Made by a program: the position numbers and the translations under genes. Below are positions 8,442-17,100 of a stretch of 55,062 bases of DNA, in pieces. Positions within the stretch are counted from its first letter, which is position 1. Every line of letters starts with the position of its first letter. The notes beneath the pieces were generated by a model. That model was not told the DNA's origin and did no database searches. It saw only the letters and a program-made list of their open reading frames with translations. Origin of the DNA: Collinsella aerofaciens (GTDB taxonomy: Bacteria; Actinomycetota; Coriobacteriia; Coriobacteriales; Coriobacteriaceae); the NCBI RefSeq assembly GCF_902364355.1, contig NZ_CABJDK010000009.1, forward strand, positions 1 to 55,062, in the 5' to 3' direction.

Positions 8442-9026
8442 GTGGACCTTCGCATTAAGAAAACCTACCGCGCCCTGTTCGATGCCTTCACCGAGCTTCT
8501 CGAGGAGCATCGTTTTGAGGACCTGACGGTTGCCATGCTGTGCGACCGCGCCATGATTCGCCGCACGACGTTCTACAAGCACTTTCGCGACAAGAACGAT
8601 TACTTTGCCTTTTATATCGATGAGCTTATGTCGGGTTTGCCGCAAAAACAGCCCGATGAGGCCGGTGCAGTGTCTGCCGAGGACGTGCGCGCGCTTCGGC
8701 ACGCGATTTTGGACGATGCCATGGATTTGATTCTGGCGCACGAGCAGCTCATGGATAACATTTTGGCAAGCAGCATGTCGGGCATGTTGACCAACGTTAT
8801 TTGCGACCGCATTGCTCGCTCCATCCGCGAGCGTGTGATGAACGTGCTTCCCGAGGATGCCCTGGCCCCCGTGTCGCTCGAGACGACGTCTGAGTTTGTC
8901 GCCGGCGGTATTATTCGACTTTTCACGATATGGTGGGAATCGGGCCACAATCTTGAGCGTCGACCTGAGATGGCCGACGTGGTCGATGCACTGTTTGAGC
9001 GGACCATGACGCCGGTGCATCACTAA
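8442..9026 (+). CDS. TetR/AcrR family transcriptional regulator
   Basis: About 194 residues. The N-terminal helix-turn-helix is recognisable in IKKTYRALFDAFTELLEEHRFEDLTVAMLCDRAMIRRTTFYKHFRDK (about residues 4-50), where TTFYKHF is the recognition-helix signature of the family. The C-terminal ligand-binding domain resembles the TetR_C_8 / DhaS-type group. The start is uncertain: GTG at 8442 follows GAGGA at 11 bases, while an ATG at 8430 overlaps that GAGG and has no other site. The target is unknown; the nearest divergent gene is lemA. It ends two bases before the convergent tRNA-Ser gene. Confidence 0.85.
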   Translation: MDLRIKKTYRALFDAFTELLEEHRFEDLTVAMLCDRAMIRRTTFYKHFRDKNDYFAFYIDELMSGLPQKQPDEAGAVSAEDVRALRHAILDDAMDLILAHEQLMDNILASSMSGMLTNVICDRIARSIRERVMNVLPEDALAPVSLETTSEFVAGGIIRLFTIWWESGHNLERRPEMADVVDALFERTMTPVHH

Positions 9027-9028
9027 AG

Positions 9029-9118
9029 TGGCGGAGAGAGGGGGATTCGAACCCCCGGAACGCTCTCGCGCTCAACGGTTTTCAAGACCGCCGCATTCAA
9101 CCGCTCTGCCATCTCTCC
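9029..9118 (-). tRNA. tRNA-Ser (anticodon UGA)
   Basis: Read on the minus strand, the acceptor arms GGAGAGA and TCTCTCC close the molecule, with the discriminator G and an encoded CCA (complement of TGG, 9029-9031). The anticodon loop CTTGAAA gives UGA, and the long variable arm typical of serine tRNA is present (GAGCGCGAGAGCGTTC). The T arm contains GGTTCGAATCC. Confidence 0.95.
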
Positions 9119-9169
9119 GTGAGTCGTAATGATAGCATCGTTTTGAATTTGCAACAGGGAAGGCGAACG

Positions 9170-10951
9170 ATGACGATCACCGAAATCGACGAGAAGTTCA
9201 TGCGCGAGGCACTGGCCGAGGCGCGCGCCGCCGCTGCGGTGGGCGAAGTGCCCATTGGCGCTGTGGTGGTGCACGCGGGTGAGATTGTCGCGAGGGCGCA
9301 TAATCGTCGCGAGCTCGACCAGGACCCTTCGGCGCATGCCGAGTTTGCGGCCGTGTGCGCCGCCGCCCAGGCGCTTGGCCGCTGGCGCCTTTCCGATTGC
9401 ACGGTCTATGTGACGTTGGAACCCTGCTGCATGTGCGCGGGGCTTATGGTCAACGCGCGCGTGGGGCGCTGCGTGTATGGCGCGGCTGATGCCAAGGCGG
9501 GTGCGCTGGGCTCGCTGTATGACCTGAATGCCGATTCGCGCCTGAATCATCGGTTTAACGTGACGGCTGGGGTCTTGGCGGATGAATGCCGCGAGCTGCT
9601 GAGTAGCTATTTTGGCGGTCTGCGCGGAGCGGGCGGCGCTGATTGCGGTTGTGGGACCGATCTTGACGCGCACGCCGCTCACGCCGCAGCGCTTGCAGGT
9701 GCCGGTGAGGATGCTGGCACGGCGGTTGACTTTGGTCTTGCGCGCCGCCGGCCCCGCCGCGTGCTGCTGGCGATCGATTCCTTTAAGGGCAGCATGTCGA
9801 GTGCGCAGGCGGAGGCGGCGGTTGCCGAAGGCGTGCGCCGCGTTTGGTCCGATGCCGAGGTGCACGCATTGCCGCTGGCAGATGGTGGCGAGGGAACGCT
9901 CGATGCCGTTGCCGCGTGCGGCGGTGAGATTGTGACCTGCGAGGTGGCAGGTCCCTTTGGCGAGCGTGTGCCTACCCGGATGTTAGTGGACGGCGAGCAC
10001 GAGTCGGCTGTTATTGAGATGGCCGAATCCGCAGGCATCGGGTACTCACCTTGCACGGAATCGGCGGCGCTTGCGGCTTCGACCTATGGCGTGGGCGAGC
10101 TGATGCTCCGTGCGGTTCGCAAGGGCGCAAAGACACTCTATATTGGTCTGGGCGGCAGCGCCACCAACGACGGTGGCGCCGGCATGCTGCAGGCGCTGGG
10201 CGCGCGTGTGGTCGATGATCGGGGCTGCGATGTCGCCCCCGGTCTTGCCGGCCTTGAGCAGGTGGCGAGCGTTGATTTGGCGCCAGCGCTGCAGACTTTG
10301 GATGACGCTCGTATCGTTGCGCTTTCGGATGTCGAGAATCCGCTCGTGGGGCGTCGGGGCGCATTGGCGGTGTTTGGCGGGCAGAAAGGCTTGCCGACGG
10401 GTGACGCCGAGGCACTGAGCAGGTGCGACAGCTGGATGGTCGGTTACGGTCGTCTGCTCGATACGGCAATTGTCGAGGCTCGGGCTCAGGGATTGTTGCG
10501 CGTGCCCGAGGGTGCGCGGACATTTTGCTCGGTGCTCGGCGTGCCCGGCGCGGGCGCTGCCGGTGGCCTGGGTGCCGCGCTGCTGGCGCTTGGGGCGGAG
10601 CTGCGTTCGGGCGTGGAGACGGTGCTCGATCTCGTGGGGTTTGACGAGCGCGTGCGCGATGTCGACCTGGTCATAACGGGCGAGGGTAATATGGACGAGC
10701 AGTCCGCCGCCGGTAAGGCGCCGGTGGGCGTGGCGCGCCGTGCCAAGCGGTGTGGCAAGCCGGTGGTCGCCGTCGTGGGTGGTCGCGCCGACAATCTGGA
10801 CGCGGTGTATGGGCAGGGCATCGACCTTGTGCTGCCGGTCTGCCGCAAGCCCATGGACCTGGAGCAGGCACTCGATCCGCAAGAAGCCGCAACCAACCTC
10901 ATCTGCGCCGGCGAGTCTGCCGCGCGAGCCTACGACCTCGGCCGCATCTAG
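9170..10951 (+). CDS. TadA-type deaminase fused to glycerate kinase
   Basis: A single uninterrupted ORF of 593 residues from an ATG six bases after AGGGAAGG (9156-9163). Residues 1-150 are a tRNA-specific adenosine deaminase, which makes inosine at the wobble position of tRNA-Arg. The zinc ligands and proton shuttle are visible: H56-A-E58 and P85-C86-C87-M88-C89. Residues 151-195 form an Ala/Gly-rich linker. From about 196 the sequence is a class I glycerate kinase (GlxK/GarK type): VLLAIDSFKGSMSS, LPLADGGEGTLDA, GLGGSATNDGGAGMLQALG, PGAGAAGGLG and VDLVITGEGNMDEQS. The two halves have unrelated functions and are normally separate genes. No stop or internal ribosome binding site is seen at the junction, so a fusion is the simplest reading; a sequencing frameshift cannot be excluded. 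Confidence 0.88.
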   Translation: MTITEIDEKFMREALAEARAAAAVGEVPIGAVVVHAGEIVARAHNRRELDQDPSAHAEFAAVCAAAQALGRWRLSDCTVYVTLEPCCMCAGLMVNARVGRCVYGAADAKAGALGSLYDLNADSRLNHRFNVTAGVLADECRELLSSYFGGLRGAGGADCGCGTDLDAHAAHAAALAGAGEDAGTAVDFGLARRRPRRVLLAIDSFKGSMSSAQAEAAVAEGVRRVWSDAEVHALPLADGGEGTLDAVAACGGEIVTCEVAGPFGERVPTRMLVDGEHESAVIEMAESAGIGYSPCTESAALAASTYGVGELMLRAVRKGAKTLYIGLGGSATNDGGAGMLQALGARVVDDRGCDVAPGLAGLEQVASVDLAPALQTLDDARIVALSDVENPLVGRRGALAVFGGQKGLPTGDAEALSRCDSWMVGYGRLLDTAIVEARAQGLLRVPEGARTFCSVLGVPGAGAAGGLGAALLALGAELRSGVETVLDLVGFDERVRDVDLVITGEGNMDEQSAAGKAPVGVARRAKRCGKPVVAVVGGRADNLDAVYGQGIDLVLPVCRKPMDLEQALDPQEAATNLICAGESAARAYDLGRI

Positions 10952-11144
10952 AAAAGTAGTCTTTTTGCACTTCAGGTGCTGACGCTGTCATTCATGTGCC
11001 ATTAGTAGATTGCTCTTCGTTCAGTTGTTCGCCAATTAATCCTGCCAATTAATTACCATTTCGGGCGAAGACGTGGATTATCTCCATGATGGGCCTCTTT
11101 GGGCATAATGTTGTCTTTAACTGTCCTTAATCAATAGATCGCTC
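10952..11144. other. Intergenic region before the giant adhesin
   Basis: A 193-base AT-richer gap. It contains two direct copies of CCAATTAAT (11032-11040 and 11045-11053). A possible -35 TTGTCT (11111-11116) lies 17 bases before a poor -10 (ATAGAT, 11134-11139). If that promoter is real, transcription would begin near 11146, downstream of the TTG at 11145. No gene is seen. Confidence 0.4.
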
Positions 11145-14100
11145 TTGGAAAGAGAAGGCGACACCAGAGGGGGAGAAGGGAATTGGAGAGGAAAGTTTTC
11201 GGCGGGGGGGGGGCAGAGAGTCGCTGCTCTCTGCCTTGCGCTGGTTCTCGGCTTCGGATGTTTATCCGTTGGCGCGACGGCTGGTGTCGCATATGCGGCC
11301 ACGGAATCGCGGACTGCGTATACTGCGGAGGAGTTTAAGATCACCCAGGACGGCGTGACCTATTCGTGCGAGACCACGGATAAGGGCACGGCGGAAATCA
11401 CATGTATTGTTGCCGACGACAGTGTGACCGCGGTGAGTGTACCCAGCTCCATCGCGCATGGTGGCCAGACCTACAAAGTCACCGAACTTTTTTTCTCGTC
11501 TGGTATCGTGGCCAAGAACGTTGAGCAGCTGACGCTCCCCGACACGCTCGAAAACGTGCGCGGATGGTATTTCCGGAAGTTCGTAAAGGTCAAGGAGCTC
11601 CATATCCCTGGCTCCATCAAGGACTTCAGTTGCACGCTGCAAAACGCCGGCTCGCTCGAAAAACTCTATTTCGATGAGGGCGTCGAGAAGATTAGCGCCA
11701 ACTCGATGGTCACGGGCTGCAAAAGCCTTTCGGAGATCGATCTCCCCTCCACCCTCAAAATGATTTCGGGCCCGAGCGCCTTCGGGGGGGCTACGGCCCT
11801 TACAAGCATCGAGTTTCCAAAAGATGTCGCCTTCGCCGACACCATAACGGGCTTGCTCAAAGGCTGCACGTCTCTGACAAGCGTGTCGTTGCCCGCTTCG
11901 GTTACGAAGATCCCCTCGCACATGTTTGACGGATGTACCTCTCTAACGTCCGTCACCGCGCTGAGCGAAATTGAGTCCATCGGGGATGGGGCGTTTCAGA
12001 ATTGCTCGAGTTTGACCGGCATCGATTTCCCGGGCACATTGACGAGCATCGGATCCTCTGCTTTCCAGGGGTGCGCCAGCCTGGTGAGCGTGCCCAATCT
12101 AAGCAAGGTGACAAACATGGGCTGGGGGGCTTTCTACAAGTGCAAAAAGCTACGGGCGTCCGTGGACCTGTCCTCGCTTCAGAGCGTTCCGGGCTATGCG
12201 TTCTGCTACGCGCCGGTTAAGATCGTGGGGCTTTGCGACAGCCTGCAGAGTATCGGTGACTGGGCCTTTATCTGGAGCAACGTCGCCGTCCAGCTTCCCG
12301 AGACACTTGAGAAAATTGGCAACTACGCCTTCTTTCGCGGCACGTTGCCGGAGCAGCTTTCCATTCCAGATTCCGTGACTTCCGTTGGCACGGCAGCCTT
12401 CTCGGGCGTAGATGGCGTGAAGGATGTGACGATCGGGCGCGGCCTCACCAAAATACCCCGGGACATGTTTGACGGCAGCACGGTTCAAAAGATCACGATC
12501 GAAAACAGCAGGGACGACATCACCGGCTCGGAGAACCTCCCGTCCTCTGGCGTCGATATCGTCTACACGCGCGAGTCCATCGATGACAGCGTCGGCGATA
12601 CCGTGAGCGATGGCAGCACCAAGACCCTTCAGGATCTGGTCGACAAGGCCCCCGATGGCAAGGAAACCGTCATCACCCTGAAAAAGCACGTGAAGCTTGA
12701 CTCCACGCTCACGATTCCTGCCGGGAAGATGATTAAGATCACGTCGGATGAGCCCTATACCATCTTGGCAAAGAAAAGCGGCTTCTCCGTACTGGTCAAT
12801 GTTGCCGAGAGGGCATCCCTCGAGCTGTCGGGGAAAGTGTCCCTGAGTGGTCGCTACAACAAGGGCGCCATTATTTCTAGCAAGGGAGCAGTTGTGCTCT
12901 CTGACGAGGCCGTTGTGTGCGACGGCGCTGCGAGCACCGTCAATACTGGTGTTGTCGACGTGTCGGGAGACAAGGCTTCGCTTACCATGACGGGCGGCGT
13001 TATCGAGCAGTGCGAACTTAAGGACGCGTATTGCGGCGCTGTCCACGCGAAGGACGGCGCTCATGTTGTCATGAAGGGCGGCGTTATCCGTAAAAACGGA
13101 ATCGTCGTTACCGGAGACACTAACGGCTATCACCTCACATCTTCTGGCGTCATGTTGGTGGGCAATGCCCGCTTCGACATGAGCGGAGGCAGCATCGAGG
13201 GCAACAGCGGCTATCGAGGCAGCGTGGTCCTTGCGTACAGTGAGAGGGAGGGCGATAGCCAAAGAGCCAAGTTCACGATGACTGGTGGTCAGATTTCCGG
13301 CAACAGGAGCAGTAAACTGGAGGCGGGGCCCTTAGATCCCTCTGGAGCAGTTCACATTGAGGGCAACGCCGAGTTCACCATGAAGGGTGGAGAGATTGAG
13401 AACAACGTTGCGTCTGGCAACGGCAAAGGCGGCGGAGTGTGTGTGGTCGACCCGGGCTGTCAGGGCGGCGAAACAGGGAATACTGCTTTCACCATGCAAG
13501 GCGGGTCCATATCTGGCAACTCCGCTTCCGCCGGCGGAGGCGTCTATGCCTATTCGAATGGCGTCACGCTCAGCGCGGGCAAGATCGAGGGTAATACTGC
13601 TCGGAGCATGGGCGGCGGCGTGTATAGCGAAGGCAACGAGGCTCATGGCTATAGCACGCTCCGCATCGAAAACGCCCTCGTTGTTGATAACCATGCGGAT
13701 AAGCAGGGCGGCGGCATGTGGTTCTGCCCGACCGGAGATGCCAAGGTCTACGTCCAGGACGGCGGCCTGATCGCCAAGAACACGGCTGATGAGGCGGGAG
13801 ACGACTTCGTCTTCACCGGCGCCAAAGACGCCAAATACAAACTGACCTTGGCCAACCGCGCTCCGGGCGGCGGAAAGGTCAGCTGGTACAGAGACGGTGG
13901 GCTGTTTAAGCCCTACGGCACTATTGCGGCAACAAACCCCAAAATCCCGCGATTCTCGCCCGATGGCGACAACGGCGATCCCCTGTCCTTTACCGACGCC
14001 ACGCCGAACGTCGCGCTTAAATCTGTGATGAGCGAGGATGTGTATAACCTCGGCGGCGGCCAGGCGTCGCTGACGATCTCTGGCAATACGGCGCCGTTGG

Positions 14101-17100
14101 GAGGCGGCATCGGCGCCAACGGCGGTGTCGTCATCGGTAAGTCCGAGAACATCAGCATTCCCATCAAAAAGGTCTGGGAGAACCCCAGGATCCCCCATCC
14201 TAATAAGGTCAAAGTAAATCTCAAGAACGGCGATACCGTCATCGATTCGATCACCCTGAGCGAGTCTGACGGCTGGGAGGGCTCCTTCGAGGGCCTGCCC
14301 AAGTACTCCAAGTCCGGCTCCGTGATCGACTACGCCGTGGCCGAGGACCCCGTCGAGGGCTACAGCTCCAAGGTCACCGGCGACGCCGAGCGCGGCTTCA
14401 CCGTGACCAACACTGTGAAGACGGGCGAGCTCGACGTCTCCAAGACCGTCGTGGCGCGCGAGGGCCTGGCGGTCGACGCGGACAAGATATTTAAGTTTGT
14501 GGTTGAGGCCACCGATGCCATGGGCCGCAAAGTATCCGGCACCTACGGTGACGCGACGTTCGAGGACGGCAAGGCGACCCTCAAGCTCAAAGATGGCCAG
14601 ACGGCGAGGATCACGGGGCTGCCCGCGGGAACTGCCTACACGGTGACCGAACGTGCCGCCGAGGGCTACACGACCGCGGTGAACGGAGCCGAGGGATCCA
14701 GGGCCGATGGCTCCATCTCGGCCGATCAGGTCGCCTCCGCCGCCTTCACCAACACCTTCGACCCCGCCCCCGCCACGGCGTCCGTCCCCGAGCTCACCAA
14801 GGTGCTCGCTGGAGGCCGCAAGCCCGGCCTCCAGGAGGGGGAATTCACCTTCGAGCTCTCCCTCACCGATGGCGCGGGCAATGTCCTCGAGGGCTACCCA
14901 ATCGAGGCGAAGAATGACAAGGACGGCAAGGTTTCCTTTGGCGAGCTCAGCTTCACCAATCTGGGCACCTACCACGCGACCGTGACCGAGAAAGCAAGCG
15001 GCGATGTCCTGATTGAGGACGATGCGCATGCCTACACCTTCGACATCGCAGTGACTCAGACTGGTGCCGGCCTTAAGGCCGAGATCTTCAACGAGCGGGG
15101 CAAGAAGACCTTCACCAACACCTTCACGCCGCACGACAACACCAAGACCGTCACCAAGGCGGACGCCTCGGGTGCCAAGGTCAATGTGGATGGCAGGCTG
15201 GTGGGCGTGGGCGATACCCTCACCTATACCATCGGCTGGGCCAATAACAGCGTCGACGACAGGGGCGCCGCGCAGGCGGCCGACGTGACGGTGACCGATG
15301 TCCTGCCCAAGGGCGTTAACTATGTTGAGGGTTCTGCCGACGGTGCCGCCTACGACGCCGCGACGCGCACCCTTACCTGGTCGCTCGGCGAGCAGGCTGC
15401 GGGCGCCACGGGCACGCTCAGCTTTGACGTGAAGGTCTCCGCCGAAGCCGCCGTGGTCGACGACATCTCCAACACCGCCACGGTCAAGGTGGGGGAGAGC
15501 GAATCCCAGACCAACACGACCCACAACAGCGTGTCCCGCGAGGGCAGCCTCACCGTCAAGAAGACGGTCGTCGGCGGCGACAGCCAGCGAGAGTTCGGCT
15601 TTACGGTCGCGCTGACCGACGGGGACGGCGAGCCCGTCTCCGGCACCTTCGGCAAGGGCGAGCACGCCGTGACGTTCGCGGACGGCAAGGCGAACTTCAC
15701 GCTTAAGGATGGCGGGGAGAAGATCATCTCCGGCCTACCCGTGGGCGCGCACTATACCGTGACCGAGGATGCCGCCGAGGGCTACGCGACCACGGCCGAG
15801 GGGGCCGAGGGCACCGTGACCGAGGCAGGCGCGACTGCAGCGTTCACCAACACGTACGGAACGGCCACCGAGGGCAGAGACGTCTCCACCGCGGGACTCT
15901 TCACCAAGGCGCTCAAGGGCCGCGACTGGGCGGAGGGCGATAGCTTCCAGTTCACGCTCGCGGGCGAGGGCGGCGCTCCCATGCCCGAGGGTGCTGCCGA
16001 CGGCTCCAAGACCGTCAGCGTGACGGCCGCCGCCGGCACCAAGCCGGGCGATAGGGTCGCCTTCGACTTCGGAGCCATCCGCTACACGCTCGATGACATC
16101 AAGGACGCCGAGTTTGCCGAAGTCGGCGGCAAGCGCGTGCGCGCCAAGACCTTCACCTACACGGTGCGCGAGGTCAGGCCCGATGACGGCTCTGCCATCG
16201 CCGGCGTGGCCTACGACGACCACGTCGCCACGATGACGGTGACCGTGACCGACGACGGCTCCGGCAACCTCACGGCCTCGACGCCCGCGATCGCGCAGGC
16301 GAGCGGCGGCGACTTCGTCAACACCTACACGACCGAGCTCGACTACTCGGCCCGCGTGGGCGTGCGCCTGTCCAAGACGCTCTCCGGCCACGCCATGGAG
16401 GCGGGGCAGTTCGCCTTCACCGTGACCGCCGATGCCGAGACGGCCGCCAAGCTCGGCCTCAAGACCGAAAAGGACGCCTACGCCGTGGCCGCGGCCGATG
16501 ACGGGAAGGCCGACCTAGTCGACCTCATCGGCGGTGCTGCGGGCAGCGACGTGAAGTTTACCGACGCCGACGCGGGCAAGACCTACAGCTTCACCGCCAC
16601 CGAGACCAAGCTCGGCGGCGATGGCTACGCCAACGACACCGCGCCGCGCACGGTGACCATCGCGCCCAGCTACGATGCCGCGACGGGCAAGCTCACGGTC
16701 ACGACCACAGTTGCCAAGGACGGTGTCGAGGTCGCCCGCAGCGAGGTCTCCACGGCAGATGACGCCATGGCGACGCCCGCGCCCGTGACGGTCGCGTTCC
16801 AGAACTCCTACGAGGCCACCGGAACGCTCGGCGGCGAGGGCGGCGCGGTTATCAACGCTACCAAGACGCTGACGGGCCGCGCCGCGGCGGCGGGCGAGTT
16901 CTCGTTCTCCGTCCGCGATGCCCGGGGCAACGTGGTCGCGACCGCGACCAACCAGGCCTCCGGCGACGGCGAGGCCGCGGGACTTGCGTTCTCGCCTATT
17001 GCCTACACTACTGACGCGCTCGAGCGGATGGTGGGAGACGGCACCGCTACCAGGGCCGCCGACGGCTCCTGGGTCATTCCCTATACCGTTTCCGAGGACG

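Noticed and set aside
9610..9760. Separate tadA and glxK genes with a sequencing frameshift
   Set aside because: The frame is open throughout, and no start codon with a ribosome binding site occurs before the kinase domain; kept as an alternative only.
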